In this document: positions 1 to 8,532 of the stretch, piece by piece | How positions within the stretch are numbered: the first letter of the stretch is position 1 | How the letters are laid out: each line of letters begins with the position of its first letter | Assembly: GCA_021770825.1 (NCBI GenBank) | Contig: JAETQD010000006.1 | Span: forward strand, 62,001 to 126,000 | Length of the DNA stretch: 64,000 bases | Reading direction: 5' to 3' | Source of the DNA: Clostridium sp. | Lineage (GTDB): Bacteria > Bacillota > Clostridia > Lachnospirales > Lachnospiraceae | Made by a program: the position numbers and the translations under genes | Notes under the pieces: generated by a model | What the model saw: only the letters and a program-made list of their open reading frames with translations | Databases searched by the model: none | Told to the model about the DNA's origin: nothing

Positions 1-1
1 C

Positions 2-649
2 GGAAAGACGGGAGATGGCCAGAATGCAGCCGGAGCCAAGTCTGAGTCTGAAAGCGGAAAGACCGGGGACGGCCAGAACGCGGACGGCCAGACTGCAGAC
101 AGTCAGAACCAGGCGGCCGGAAGCAAGGCTGACCGGAATGACCGGGCAGAAAGCAGTGACCGGGCTGACAGAGCCGAAGGAAGCGGAGCCGTGGGAAGCC
201 GTGAAGGCGGAACTGCCCGCGTGGATGGCTCGGCTTTGATCAGCAAGCTGGAAAGCGGAGATGTGGGAGCCGGAGAGGTGAACACAGCCGGAAGCGCGAC
301 TGGCGAGGGAGCCGGAACCGAGCCGGGTGAGGCGAAAGCAGTACTTCCGTCTCTGACATCAGACCGTGCATATGTGACCATGCTGACAGCCGATGCCGGA
401 GGTTATGAGGTATTCCGTGCAGAAGACCTGCTGACCAAGGGCGGAGAAAGCCTGATCAGTGAAAACAGGAAGATGGAGATTATGGAGGAGAATGGTATCC
501 GCCAGAATGCCATCAACCTGGAAGCCATGAAGGTATCGGCCGAGACCAACCGGACCGGACTGGCCCTTGTGGGTGCAGCAGCGGCCTGCATGGTGATTCT
601 TCTTGGAGTCCTGTACGACAAGAAGAAACGGATGAGCAAACAGGAATAG
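2..649 (+). CDS. C-terminal part of a membrane-anchored low-complexity protein (5' end outside window)
   Basis: An open frame runs from the left edge to the TAG at 647-649, so the start lies outside the window. The visible part opens with Gly/Asp/Asn/Gln-rich sequence in which GKTGDGQNA occurs twice, followed by a Ser/Asp/Arg/Ala stretch and a Gly/Glu-rich linker. A short folded-looking segment follows (around LTSDRAYVTMLTADAGG). The end is one hydrophobic helix (about TGLALVGAAAACMVILLGVL) and a basic tail (YDKKKRMSKQE), the layout of a protein held in the membrane by its C-terminus with its bulk outside. No family is recognisable from this piece. In-frame GTG or ATG codons inside the low-complexity part are unlikely to be starts because the compositional pattern continues upstream of them. 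Confidence 0.7.
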   Translation, partial: GKTGDGQNAAGAKSESESGKTGDGQNADGQTADSQNQAAGSKADRNDRAESSDRADRAEGSGAVGSREGGTARVDGSALISKLESGDVGAGEVNTAGSATGEGAGTEPGEAKAVLPSLTSDRAYVTMLTADAGGYEVFRAEDLLTKGGESLISENRKMEIMEENGIRQNAINLEAMKVSAETNRTGLALVGAAAACMVILLGVLYDKKKRMSKQE

Positions 650-666
650 AAATACCATAAAAGGAG

Positions 667-708
667 AGCCCCATGGATGTTCTGCTCTGGACATCCATGG
701 GGCTTTTC
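667..708 (+). terminator. Intrinsic terminator after the membrane-anchored protein
   Basis: A 14-bp perfect stem (AGCCCCATGGATGT pairing with ACATCCATGGGGCT) with a 10-nt loop and a short T-run begins 18 bases after the stop codon. Confidence 0.8.
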
Positions 709-797
709 ACCAGGCCGCGTATGGAAAGCTCCATTTGACAGATAAGGCTTTGGTTACTATAATGGGAATAGAATATAGATATAAGGAGCGAAAAGCC

Positions 798-1076
798 ATG
801 ACATTTACTTACCCGGCAGTTTTTACACCCCATGAGGATGGAAAAGGATATCATGCAGTATTCCCGGATCTGGAGTGCTGTGAAGCAGACGGGCCGGACC
901 TGGAGGACGCCATTGAGAACGCCAGGGACGCGGCCTGCAACTGGATTACTGTGGAAATGGACGAGTTCGACAGTGACCTGCCGTTTTCCACCCATGTGGA
1001 AGACATTGCCCTGAAGGAGGGCCAGATCGTGAAAATGATTTCGGTAAGAATCAAGCTGCTGCCTGATAATGATTAA
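798..1076 (+). CDS. HicB-like (type II antitoxin family) protein, orphan
   Basis: A 92-residue protein starting MTFTYPAVFTPHEDG. It matches the HicB/UPF0150 fold pattern: an aromatic first strand, GYHAVFPDLECC as second strand, then a helix with the DLEDAIENARDA pattern. HicB proteins normally neutralise a HicA mRNA interferase encoded beside them, but no HicA-like gene (about 60-80 residues with a conserved His) lies on either side. The ATG at 798 is chosen because AAGGAG sits about 10 bases upstream (783-788); a longer reading from 735 adds a segment unlike HicB. It stands alone between terminators, so stand-alone regulator or relic of a lost pair are both possible. Confidence 0.75.
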   Translation: MTFTYPAVFTPHEDGKGYHAVFPDLECCEADGPDLEDAIENARDAACNWITVEMDEFDSDLPFSTHVEDIALKEGQIVKMISVRIKLLPDND

Positions 1077-1085
1077 AAAGGACGA

Positions 1086-1144
1086 AAAAAGACTCTGCTT
1101 TGGCCAGTCCCGTGAAAGGGGAGCTGGCCGGGCAGAGTCTTTTT
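1086..1144. terminator. Bidirectional terminator between hicB-like gene and alcohol dehydrogenase
   Basis: A 13-bp stem (AAAAAGACTCTGC / GCAGAGTCTTTTT) whose A-run on one side and T-run on the other let it end both convergent transcripts. An inner inverted repeat (GGCCAG...CTGGCC) lengthens the stem. Confidence 0.8.
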
Positions 1145-1178
1145 AGAAGATGTGCCGGATGTGCAGGCACTTGTTTTT

Positions 1179-2360
1179 TTAGAAATCCACTTCTGTTCCG
1201 TAGTAAGCACAGGTGAAGAGTTTCTCCATCTGCTCCGGAGTGATGGATCTGGGGTTGGAGCCTGTGCAGGCATCGCCGACAGCGTTCACTGCAATCTCAG
1301 CAACCTTGGATTTGAATTCTTCTTCGTTGATTCCAAAATCCTTTAAGGTCTTTGGGATGTTTAACTTCACGTTGAAGGAGTCGATCAGATCACATAATGC
1401 ATTGACCTGGGATTCCTCGGAGGTTCCGCCAAGACCAACTCTTCTTGCGATGTCAGCATAACGGCGTTTTGCTTCCGGCTCATGTGCATTGTACTTGATT
1501 ACGTACGGTAAGTAAATGGCATTGGCGCAGCCATGCGGAATATGTCCGGTGGAGAAAGCAGCACCTGTCTTGTGGGCCATGGAGTGTACGATTCCCAGAA
1601 GGGCATTGGAGAATGCCTGGCCGGCAAGGCACTGTGCGTAGTGCATCTGCTCTCTTGCATCCATGTTTCCGTGGAAGGATGCCGGAAGATAATCAAGAAC
1701 CATTTCGATGGCTTTGATGGCAAGCGGATCAGTGAACGGAGAATTTAATGTGGAAACATAAGCCTCGATGGCGTGGGTCAGAGCATCCATACCGGTGTAA
1801 GCAACCTGCTTGGGCGGGAGGGATGCAACCAGATCCGGATCCACGATGGCAACGTCCGGTGTGATTTCAAAGTCAGCCAACGGATATTTGATTCCCTTGG
1901 AGTAATCGGTAATAACGGAGAAAGCAGTTACCTCTGTGGCAGTTCCGGATGTTGTGGGAATTGCACAGAAGAGAGCTTTGGAACGAAGCTTCGGGAAGTT
2001 GAAGGGGATGATTAACTCCTCAAAAGTGGTATCCGGATGCTCGTAGAATGCCCACATTGCCTTTGCAGCATCGATGGGGGAGCCGCCGCCGATTGCAATG
2101 ATCCAGTCAGGACCGAATTCCTGCATGGCTGCTGCGCCTCTCATAACGGTTTCAACGGACGGATCCGGCTCTACGCCTTCAAAGAAGCGAACTTCCATAT
2201 TGGCTTCTTTTAAGTATGCCTCGATTTTGTCGAGAACTCCGGCCTTACGCATGGAGCTTCCTCCACATACAACGATGGCCTTCTTTCCGGAAAGGTTCTT
2301 TAAGTTTTCAAGAGCACCTTTTCCGTAGTACATGTCTCTGGGTAAAGTAAATCTCATCAT
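1179..2360 (-). CDS. Iron-containing alcohol dehydrogenase
   Basis: A 393-residue group III (iron-dependent) alcohol dehydrogenase that interconverts alcohols or diols and aldehydes with NAD(P)H in the cytoplasm. The N-terminal nucleotide-binding half carries GGGSPIDAAK (residues 91-100). The predicted iron ligands are present: Asp192 and His196 in GMDALTHAIEAY, His263 in SMAHKTG and His276 in GHIPHGCANA. Length and motifs match butanol/1,3-propanediol-type enzymes; the substrate cannot be fixed from sequence. The frame begins with two ATGs (2360 and 2357), and GGAGGG lies just upstream on the minus strand. It is monocistronic, convergent with the hicB-like gene. Confidence 0.93.
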   Translation of the reverse strand: MMRFTLPRDMYYGKGALENLKNLSGKKAIVVCGGSSMRKAGVLDKIEAYLKEANMEVRFFEGVEPDPSVETVMRGAAAMQEFGPDWIIAIGGGSPIDAAKAMWAFYEHPDTTFEELIIPFNFPKLRSKALFCAIPTTSGTATEVTAFSVITDYSKGIKYPLADFEITPDVAIVDPDLVASLPPKQVAYTGMDALTHAIEAYVSTLNSPFTDPLAIKAIEMVLDYLPASFHGNMDAREQMHYAQCLAGQAFSNALLGIVHSMAHKTGAAFSTGHIPHGCANAIYLPYVIKYNAHEPEAKRRYADIARRVGLGGTSEESQVNALCDLIDSFNVKLNIPKTLKDFGINEEEFKSKVAEIAVNAVGDACTGSNPRSITPEQMEKLFTCAYYGTEVDF

Positions 2361-2553
2361 GGCTGTTTGCCCTCCTGTTTAAAGATAAGATTGATATATG
2401 TATTCATAGTTAATATTTTAACAATATCTCGGCAAAAAGTCAAGACTTATATGAAAATATTTCCAGAATTTTTCAGTAAAAAACGGGAGGTGCCAGAGAA
2501 AGCATGGCGGTGTCAAGGAAGTTGCCGGACTCTTCCGGAAGTACCATGAAATC

Positions 2554-2600
2554 TTGCAAACGTTGTGCGGACATGGTATAATGTCGCCAGACATTATACC
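2554..2600 (+). promoter_or_regulatory. Promoter with overlapping palindrome upstream of the cobalamin riboswitch
   Basis: TTGCAA (2554-2559), a 17-base spacer and a perfect TATAAT (2577-2582) form a good sigma-A promoter. The -10 box lies in one arm of an 11-bp inverted repeat, GGTATAATGTC (2575-2585) and GACATTATACC (2590-2600), separated by 4 bases. That could be an operator or an early hairpin. The words GGACATGGTATA (2569-2580) recur at 2674-2685 just before a second -10-like TATAGT, so there may be tandem promoters. The rest of 2361-2690 holds no credible gene. Confidence 0.6.
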
Positions 2601-2704
2601 AGTGCATCTGGTTTCTGCGTTCACCGCAGAAATCCAGGCACTGAATTCCGCCGGAGGCACCATGGCCGCTTGTGGACATGGTATAGTAAAATAAATATAT
2701 GGAA

Positions 2705-2870
2705 ACAGCAGGTGTCAGGCCGCAGGAACGCTGCGGTCTGGTGAAAAGGGAAACAGGTGTGAATCCTGTACGAACTCGTCACTGTATTTAGGGAGCAAAA
2801 GCCGCCATATCACTGGGAAACCGGGAAGATGGCTTTTGCGGTGATCTATGAGCCAGGAGACCTGCCTGAC
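2705..2870 (+). promoter_or_regulatory. Cobalamin (adenosylcobalamin-type) riboswitch
   Basis: The conserved cobalamin riboswitch landmarks occur in order: GGGAAACAGGTGTGAATCC (from about 2748), ACGAACTCGTCACTGTA (the usual CCCGCCACTGT region) and the B12 box AGCCAGGAGACCTGCC (2851-2866). The 135 bases between the aptamer and the cbiK start contain several inverted repeats that could serve as the expression platform. Binding of cobalamin is expected to lower cbiK expression. Confidence 0.9.
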
Positions 2871-3005
2871 TGTTGTACGGGAACAATAGTTCCAGACCAC
2901 GAGTAACTGGTTGTACGAGAAAGTCCGGGCCGGATATAGGGGCCCCTGGAGTTTGCCGTGCCGGAATCTTTGTGGGTCTGGGGGTCATACAAAAGGGAGG
3001 AACCT

Positions 3006-3824
3006 ATGGAAACAGAGATCAAAAATGGCGAAGGGGCGAAAACAGCGATTCTGGCAGTCAGCTTCGGCACCAGCTATAACGACAGCAGGGAGGTTACCAT
3101 CGGGGCCATCGAACAGGCCATTGCCGATGCTTTCCCGGCTTATGAGGTCCGCCGGGCCTTCACCAGCCAGATGATTATTAATAAGCTGAAGCAAAGGGAC
3201 GGACTGGAAATCGATAATATGGAAGAGGCCTTAAAGAGAGCCCATGGAGATGGAATTGAGAGACTCATCGTCCAGCCCACCCATCTGATGAACGGCCTGG
3301 AATACAGGGACCTGGCGGAGGACCTGCGGGACCATGAGCATATGTTTCAGTCCGTTGTTCTGGGAGAGCCGCTGTTTACGGATGAAGAGGATTTTACGGC
3401 TGTCATGAAAGCCATCGCGGCCGACACGGCCGCCTATGACGACGGCGACACGGCCATCTGCTTCATGGGACACGGAACAGAGGCGGAGTCCAATGCGGTG
3501 TATGAAAAGCTCCAGGGAATTCTCAGAGAGGCCGGATATGAAAATTACTTCATCGGCACAGTGGAGGCCCAGCCCACTCTGGACGATCTGGTTACGGTGG
3601 TAAAGCGGAGCGGTACGTATAAGAAAGTGGTTCTGAAACCGCTGATGGTGGTGGCCGGAGATCATGCCAACAATGACATGGCCGGAGACGAGGACGGCTC
3701 CTGGAAGCGGACCTTTGAGGAGGCAGGCTTCGAGGTGCAGTGCATTATGGAAGGCCTGGGACAGATGGAGGCCATCCGGAATATTTATGTAAACCATGTA
3801 AAGGTGTCCATGGGACGGCTGTAA
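3006..3824 (+). CDS. cbiK: Sirohydrochlorin cobaltochelatase CbiK (anaerobic)
   Basis: A 272-residue class II chelatase that inserts Co2+ into sirohydrochlorin early in oxygen-independent corrin synthesis. The CbiK hallmarks are present: N-terminal VSFGTSYNDSRE, IVQPTHLMNGLEY, the metal-site His156 in CFMGHGTEAES, Glu187 in GTVEAQPTLDD, and His220 in VVAGDHANNDMAG. There is no signal peptide, so it acts in the cytoplasm, unlike exported CbiK-like haem proteins. The ATG at 3006 is chosen for AAAGGGAGG directly upstream (2992-3000). It is the only cobalamin gene in the window and sits alone behind a cobalamin riboswitch, so the rest of the pathway must be encoded elsewhere. Confidence 0.95.
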   Translation: METEIKNGEGAKTAILAVSFGTSYNDSREVTIGAIEQAIADAFPAYEVRRAFTSQMIINKLKQRDGLEIDNMEEALKRAHGDGIERLIVQPTHLMNGLEYRDLAEDLRDHEHMFQSVVLGEPLFTDEEDFTAVMKAIAADTAAYDDGDTAICFMGHGTEAESNAVYEKLQGILREAGYENYFIGTVEAQPTLDDLVTVVKRSGTYKKVVLKPLMVVAGDHANNDMAGDEDGSWKRTFEEAGFEVQCIMEGLGQMEAIRNIYVNHVKVSMGRL

Positions 3825-3922
3825 GGGCTGTTTCTGAGGCAAAAGAACGTAAAATGCTGAATAAATAAAGAGGTTTCCCAATAGAATGGTAACAACCAAT
3901 TTAGAGGGAGCCTTTTATTTTT

Positions 3923-4366
3923 ATGTTAAGAAAGTGGAAAAGACCGGGAAAACGGGTGCTTTCGGTGTTTGGAATATTGGCGGTTCTGGCGGCCGGGTGC
4001 ATTGGTTTTACAGGATGCCATGGAGATGGAGAGGAAAGCGCCAAGGTGCAGGATCTGGAATTTGCAGTGGTGGGGGAAAATGAGATTCCCCAGGCCCTGG
4101 CAGAGCTTATCGGAAGAAAAAGGGAGAAGCCCTTCAAGCTTACATATGCAGACGGACAGGACATGTACATTGTCATCGGAGAGGGGCCCCAGGCAGGCGG
4201 CGGATACAGCGTAACGGTAAAGGAGCTGTACCAGACGGAAAATTCCATTGTCATACGGACCGAGCTTTTGGGGCCGGAAAAGGGAGAGGCCTCCGGAACC
4301 GATACCTCCTATCCGGTGCTGATCGTGAAAACTGCGTTTATGGAGGAGCCGGTGGTGTTCCAATAA
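3923..4366 (+). CDS. Putative lipoprotein with PrcB-like C-terminal domain
   Basis: A 147-residue protein with a basic start (MLRKWKRPGKR), a hydrophobic stretch and a possible lipobox LAAGC (Cys about 26); a second Cys (TGC) follows six residues later. The C-terminal region (GGGYSVTVKELYQTENSIVIRT ... SYPVLIVKT; positions roughly 90-137) resembles the PrcB C-terminal domain first described in a protease complex of Treponema. PrcB-like lipoproteins are common in clostridia and mostly uncharacterised. GAGGGA lies about 12 bases before the ATG. No protease gene is adjacent, so the link to a protease complex is only by family. Confidence 0.65.
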   Translation: MLRKWKRPGKRVLSVFGILAVLAAGCIGFTGCHGDGEESAKVQDLEFAVVGENEIPQALAELIGRKREKPFKLTYADGQDMYIVIGEGPQAGGGYSVTVKELYQTENSIVIRTELLGPEKGEASGTDTSYPVLIVKTAFMEEPVVFQ

Positions 4367-4576
4367 TCTGAAATCGGTACTTTACATCCTGGCTGGTTTT
4401 TGATAGAATTAGGAAAACTTGGGGGGCTGCGGTACATTCACTGTCTCATAGGGGGAATCATTATGAGCCTGTGACGGTCCGGGTCCCTCTTTGCGCGCTG
4501 GAACGAATTTTCTCCTCCGGAAACAGGAACCTGAAAGGACATGCGGGGATATACTGAATCAAAGGAGGAGATTACC

Positions 4577-5212
4577 ATGTTGTTGCAGGATATCTGGAAA
4601 GATGTAAAAGCAGTACAGGAGAGAGACCCGGCGGCCAGAAGCGCCCTGGAGGTCCTGCTCCTTTACCAGGGGGTCCATGCCCTGATCTGGCACAGGATTG
4701 CCCACTGGTTCTGGATTCACCGTATGCGGTTTCTGGGGCGTCTGATTTCCCAGATCGCCAGATTTTTTACTTTAATTGAGATTCACCCGGGAGCCAGCCT
4801 GGGCCATGGGATTTTAATTGACCACGGCTGCGGCGTGGTCATCGGGGAAACTGCGGTGGTGGGAGATAACTGCACCATCTATCAGGGGGTGACCCTGGGC
4901 GGTGTGGGAACGAAAAAGGGAAAGCGCCATCCCACCATCGGAAATAACGTGATGATCGGCGCCGGAGCAAAGATTCTGGGGGCTTTTGAGGTGGGAGACA
5001 ACTGCCAGATTGCGGCCAACGCTGTTTTATTGAAGCCCCTGGAGGAGAACAGCACAGCGGCCGGAATTCCCGCCAGACAGGTAAAAAAGGACGGGTTTCC
5101 GGTCCGTGACAAGACAGAAGCCGTAAAAATGGAGCAATACTGCAGGATGGAGGACACCATCCGGGCCCTGGAGGAGCGGCTTAAAAAACTGGAGGACAAA
5201 AGAAACCAATGA
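4577..5212 (+). CDS. cysE: Serine O-acetyltransferase
   Basis: A 211-residue CysE that makes O-acetylserine from serine and acetyl-CoA, the first step of cysteine synthesis. After an N-terminal helical region ([12 protein letters not shown]), left-handed beta-helix hexapeptides run from about residue 65 to 165, with the active-site segment [20 protein letters not shown] and the [17 protein letters not shown] loop. It lacks the long N-terminal extension of the enterobacterial enzyme, as usual in Firmicutes. The ATG at 4577 has AAGGAGGAG upstream. Its end overlaps the next gene by 4 bases (ATGA), so the two are cotranscribed. The 210 bases before it contain no T-box motif and no gene I can support. 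Confidence 0.95.
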   Translation: MLLQDIWKDVKAVQERDPAARSALEVLLLYQGVHALIWHRIAHWFWIHRMRFLGRLISQIARFFTLIEIHPGASLGHGILIDHGCGVVIGETAVVGDNCTIYQGVTLGGVGTKKGKRHPTIGNNVMIGAGAKILGAFEVGDNCQIAANAVLLKPLEENSTAAGIPARQVKKDGFPVRDKTEAVKMEQYCRMEDTIRALEERLKKLEDKRNQ

Positions 5213-6060
5213 CAGAGTCGTTAGACAGAACACGGGAAATCGAAAAAAGCATCATCAAGCGGTTCCGCAAAGAGATCTGGCGTCCCTTTGTGCGGGCCTT
5301 AAACGATTACGAAATGATAAAAGAGGGCGACAACATTGCAGTCTGCATTTCCGGCGGTAAGGATTCCATGCTGCTTGCCAAATGCATGCAGGAGATTCTG
5401 CGCCACGGAAAGATGGAGTTTGGCCTCAAATTCCTGGTGATGGACCCGGGATACAATCCGGAAAACAGAGCGCTCATCGAAGAAAATGCCAAAATCCTGG
5501 GAATCCCCATCCACATCTTTGAATCGGATATTTTCAATGTGGTGGTGGACGTGGACGACTCGCCCTGTTATCTCTGCGCCAGAATGCGGCGGGGAAATCT
5601 TTACGCAAACGCCAGGGAGCTGGGCTGCAATAAAATTGCCCTGGGCCATCATTTCGATGATGTGATCGAGACCATTTTAATGAGTATGCTTTACGGGGCC
5701 CAGGTCAACACCATGATGCCGAAGCTCCACAGCACCAATTTTGAGGGTATGGAGTTAATAAGGCCTTTGTATCTTGTGAAAGAGGCCGACATCCTGGCCT
5801 GGAAGGACTACAACGGGCTCCGGTTTTTACAGTGCGCCTGCCGCTTTACGGAGGAGAGCACCAGAAGGCAGAACGAGGAGCTTTCCAAGAGAAAGGAAAT
5901 GAAGAAGTTAATTGCAGGCTTCAGGGAAACCAATCCCTATATTGAGACCAACATTTTTAAAAGCGTGGGGAACGTGAATCTGGATGCCTGCATCGGCTAC
6001 GTGAAGAACGGGGAGCGCCATAATTTCCTGGAGGAATACGACCGCAAAGAGGAAGATTAA
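5209..6060 (+). CDS. TtcA-like PP-loop ATPase (tRNA 2-thiolation family)
   Basis: A 283-residue PP-loop enzyme. The ATP pyrophosphatase motif SGGKDSM lies at residues 48-54, a Cys pair follows in [12 protein letters not shown], then [18 protein letters not shown] and a further CxC in [11 protein letters not shown] near residue 200. This arrangement is that of the TtcA group, which uses an Fe-S cluster to thiolate tRNA. Many clostridial members have unproven targets, so the precise product (2-thiocytidine-32 or another) is inferred. It overlaps cysE by 4 bases, which suits a sulfur-related role supplied by cysteine. Confidence 0.85.
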   Translation: MTESLDRTREIEKSIIKRFRKEIWRPFVRALNDYEMIKEGDNIAVCISGGKDSMLLAKCMQEILRHGKMEFGLKFLVMDPGYNPENRALIEENAKILGIPIHIFESDIFNVVVDVDDSPCYLCARMRRGNLYANARELGCNKIALGHHFDDVIETILMSMLYGAQVNTMMPKLHSTNFEGMELIRPLYLVKEADILAWKDYNGLRFLQCACRFTEESTRRQNEELSKRKEMKKLIAGFRETNPYIETNIFKSVGNVNLDACIGYVKNGERHNFLEEYDRKEED

Positions 6061-6133
6061 AGCATATTGGGGGAAACGCCGTCATACACTTTCTTAAAAG
6101 CAGTGGCTTTGGAAAGGTTTGGTGGCGTTTTTT

Positions 6134-7696
6134 ATGATGGAACTGGTAAAGAGACATATCCATATGAACCGGCGCAGGGGCAGTGTCACATCCCAGATGA
6201 CCCTGGATGATGATTTCAATGTGCCGGATACCATGGACGATGTGGAGCAGCTCATTTTAGACAGCGGGGAAATACAGATCGAGTCGGCAAAAAACCAGGG
6301 AGAAAAGGTGGCCGTGAAGGGAAAGCTCAATTTCCGCATTCTGTACCGCACTCCTTCGGGACAGGTCATGACCCTGGCAGGCGGCATTCCTTTTGAGGAG
6401 AATGTGAACATGCCGGAGCTTTCCGAGTCCGATTATATCCAGGCAGGCTGGGAGCTTGACGATCTGAATGTGGGAATCATCAACTCCAGAAAGTTAAATG
6501 TAAAGGCTTTGGTGACACTGAAAATCCAGGCCGAAACCATCTATGATGCAGAGGCGGCAGCCGATGTGAAATTCGACGGAAATGTGGAGACCCTGAAACG
6601 GACCATCACCGCGGCAGCTCTGGGTGTGCGGAGGAAGGACACGTTCCGGGTGAAGGAGGTGCTGACGCTTTCGGGAAATAAGCCGGACATTGACACCCTT
6701 TTATGGCAGGACATTAAGCTTCGCGGCGTGAACACAAAGCCTCTGGACGGAAAGGTACATATTGACGGGGAGCTTATGGTATTTGCCATCTACGCGGGGG
6801 AGGACGGACAGATGCCGGTCCAGTGCATGGAGGAGTCCATCCCCTTTTCCGGCGAGGTGGAGCTGGATGAGTCGGTGGAGGAGATGATTCCCTTCATCAC
6901 TGTGCGGCTGGTCCATAAGGACATGGAGGTGAACCCGGATTCTGACGGGGAAATGCGGGAGATTTCCGTGGATGCGGTGATGGAGCTGGATATGCGGCTG
7001 TATGAGGAGGAAGAGGTGGAGCTTTTAAGCGATCTCTATGCCCTGGACAGGGAAATCCTTCCGGATACGGGAGAGGCCTGCTTTGACCAGATCGCCGCGA
7101 AGAACATGCTAAAGAACAAAATCCAGGAAAAGGTCAGCCTCCCGGTGGGGCAGAGGATTTTGCAGATCTGCCACAGCGACGGAGATGTGAAGATTGATGA
7201 GGTGCAGATCGGGGACAGGGAGCTGTCCATCGACGGTGTGCTGGAGGTGCGGCTTTTGTATCTGACCGCCGACGATGCCTCCCCGGTGGGGGCCTCCACG
7301 GAGATGCTGCCGTTCCATATGACCGCAGAGGTTCCGGGAATTTCTCCGGACAGCGTCTATCAGATTGAACCGGGAATCGAGCAGATCTCCGCGGTGATGC
7401 TGGGCGGCGACACGGTGGAAATCAAGGCCGTGGTGACGGCGGATATCCTGGTGTTGAGTCAGGTATGCGAACAGGTGATTCTGGATGTGAGGGAACAGCC
7501 GGTGGATGTGGAGGCCTTAAAGCAGATGCCGGGGATTGTGGGATATCTGGTGCAGCCGGGGGATTCCCTGTGGAAAATTGCCAGGACCTTCCATACCAGC
7601 GTGGAAGATATCATGGCGGCCAACAATTTGTCGGACAGCGTCATCCATCCGGGAGATAAACTGATTCTGGTGAAGGCCGTCCGGGAACGGGAGTAA
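6134..7696 (+). CDS. DUF3794 (SPOCS) and LysM domain protein, sporulation-associated
   Basis: A 520-residue protein built from repeated DUF3794/SPOCS-type beta modules. Recurring phrases are KGKLNFRILYRTPSGQ, DGELMVFAIYAGEDGQ and DGVLEVRLLYLTADDA. The C-terminal LysM domain (about GYLVQPGDSLWKIARTFHTS to HPGDKLILVKA) binds peptidoglycan or chitin-like glycans. Proteins of this make-up are linked to endospore coat or cortex assembly in clostridia. There is no signal peptide, which fits synthesis in the mother cell. The ATG at 6134 (or 6137) is preferred; an in-frame TTG at 6119 is possible and no candidate has a strong ribosome binding site. Confidence 0.88.
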   Translation: MMELVKRHIHMNRRRGSVTSQMTLDDDFNVPDTMDDVEQLILDSGEIQIESAKNQGEKVAVKGKLNFRILYRTPSGQVMTLAGGIPFEENVNMPELSESDYIQAGWELDDLNVGIINSRKLNVKALVTLKIQAETIYDAEAAADVKFDGNVETLKRTITAAALGVRRKDTFRVKEVLTLSGNKPDIDTLLWQDIKLRGVNTKPLDGKVHIDGELMVFAIYAGEDGQMPVQCMEESIPFSGEVELDESVEEMIPFITVRLVHKDMEVNPDSDGEMREISVDAVMELDMRLYEEEEVELLSDLYALDREILPDTGEACFDQIAAKNMLKNKIQEKVSLPVGQRILQICHSDGDVKIDEVQIGDRELSIDGVLEVRLLYLTADDASPVGASTEMLPFHMTAEVPGISPDSVYQIEPGIEQISAVMLGGDTVEIKAVVTADILVLSQVCEQVILDVREQPVDVEALKQMPGIVGYLVQPGDSLWKIARTFHTSVEDIMAANNLSDSVIHPGDKLILVKAVRERE

Positions 7697-7782
7697 TGAC
7701 GGCGGGCGTGGAGCGGTTCCATGCCCGCTGTTTCTTACGGAATTTTTCGTATTTATTTAGAAAATTATGACAGAATGACTGG

Positions 7783-7810
7783 TTGCAATTCGGGCAAAAT
7801 ACCATATAAT
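7783..7810 (+). promoter_or_regulatory. Promoter upstream of the GIY-YIG gene
   Basis: TTGCAA (7783-7788), a 16-base spacer and TATAAT (7805-7810). An inverted repeat downstream (AAACGGTAATGGCA with TGTCATTGCCGTTT, about 7894-7933) lies in the untranslated leader, just before the ribosome binding site. Confidence 0.6.
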
Positions 7811-7952
7811 AGAGTATAAGCCGGAAGAAAACAGGCGACAACGCATCCGGCCGGTGCTTTATCATAGATTCGGGTCTGGAATTCCATGTCCCGAAACGGT
7901 AATGGCAGTCTTAAGGTGTCATTGCCGTTTACATAAAAAGGACGGATGTACC

Positions 7953-8213
7953 ATGAATTACACATATCTGCTGAAGTGTGCAGATACCACCTTTTACTGC
8001 GGCTGGACCAATGATTTAAAAAAGCGGCTGGCGGCCCATAATTCCGGGCGCGGCGCAAAGTATACAAAACCCAGGCGGCCCGTGGTTCTGGTGTATTATG
8101 AGGAATTTGAAACAAAGGAAGAGGCCATGAGGCGGGAAGCCGCCATCAAAAAGCTTTCGAGGAAGGAAAAGGAAGCGCTGGTCAGAGAGGGGAACATACA
8201 TGGACAAGCTTAA
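7953..8213 (+). CDS. GIY-YIG nuclease superfamily protein (UPF0213 type)
   Basis: An 86-residue single-domain GIY-YIG protein. [36 protein letters not shown] carries the two conserved aromatic/Gly strands (here YLL and YCG), the catalytic Arg in KKRLAAH, and the family-typical KYTKPRRPV and [21 protein letters not shown] helix. Such proteins are small, widespread and poorly characterised; some have DNA endonuclease activity. The ATG at 7953 is chosen because it starts exactly at the domain, with AAAAAGGA about 15 bases upstream. It overlaps the next gene by 14 bases. Confidence 0.9.
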   Translation: MNYTYLLKCADTTFYCGWTNDLKKRLAAHNSGRGAKYTKPRRPVVLVYYEEFETKEEAMRREAAIKKLSRKEKEALVREGNIHGQA

Positions 8214-8532
8214 AAATCTGGAATTTAAGGCCAATGGCCTTGCCTATAAAAAATGGATGAAATGGGTGGAAATCCCTTACACCGATCTGGTACAGGCCTA
8301 CCGCCAGGTGGAGGAGGCAAAGGCCAATATCTGCTGCGGACGGGCCGTGTTTGAAATCCACCGGGTGATTCTGGTGGGCCAGGATGGCGAGAAGATCGCA
8401 GTGGAGGTGCCCGACCGGGAGACCGGAGTGGAAATCTTAAAGCGCCTGGAAAAGGAAAATCCCCGGATAAAGATCGGAACGGGAAAGAAAGCGAAAGATC
8501 AGACAGCAGGAGGAGAAAAAAGTGAATCGTAA
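8200..8532 (+). CDS. Conserved-looking hypothetical protein between GIY-YIG and carboxypeptidase genes
   Basis: A 110-residue protein starting [19 protein letters not shown]. It has a likely beta-rich core ([43 protein letters not shown]) and a charged Lys/Glu/Gly tail. No known motif, signal peptide or membrane segment is visible. It overlaps the GIY-YIG gene by 14 bases and the downstream carboxypeptidase gene by 11, so the three are probably translationally coupled. AGAGAGGGG about 10 bases upstream can act as its ribosome binding site. I do not recognise the family. Confidence 0.7.
   Translation: MDKLKNLEFKANGLAYKKWMKWVEIPYTDLVQAYRQVEEAKANICCGRAVFEIHRVILVGQDGEKIAVEVPDRETGVEILKRLEKENPRIKIGTGKKAKDQTAGGEKSES

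Noticed and set aside
4367..4576. Possible T-box or riboswitch before cysE
   Set aside because: No GGGTGGTACCGCG-type motif, no S-box or other conserved aptamer, and no clear terminator; nothing specific can be claimed.
6119..6133. TTG at 6119 as the start of the SPOCS-LysM gene
   Set aside because: AAAGG lies too close to it to act as a ribosome binding site, and two ATG codons follow at 6134 and 6137.
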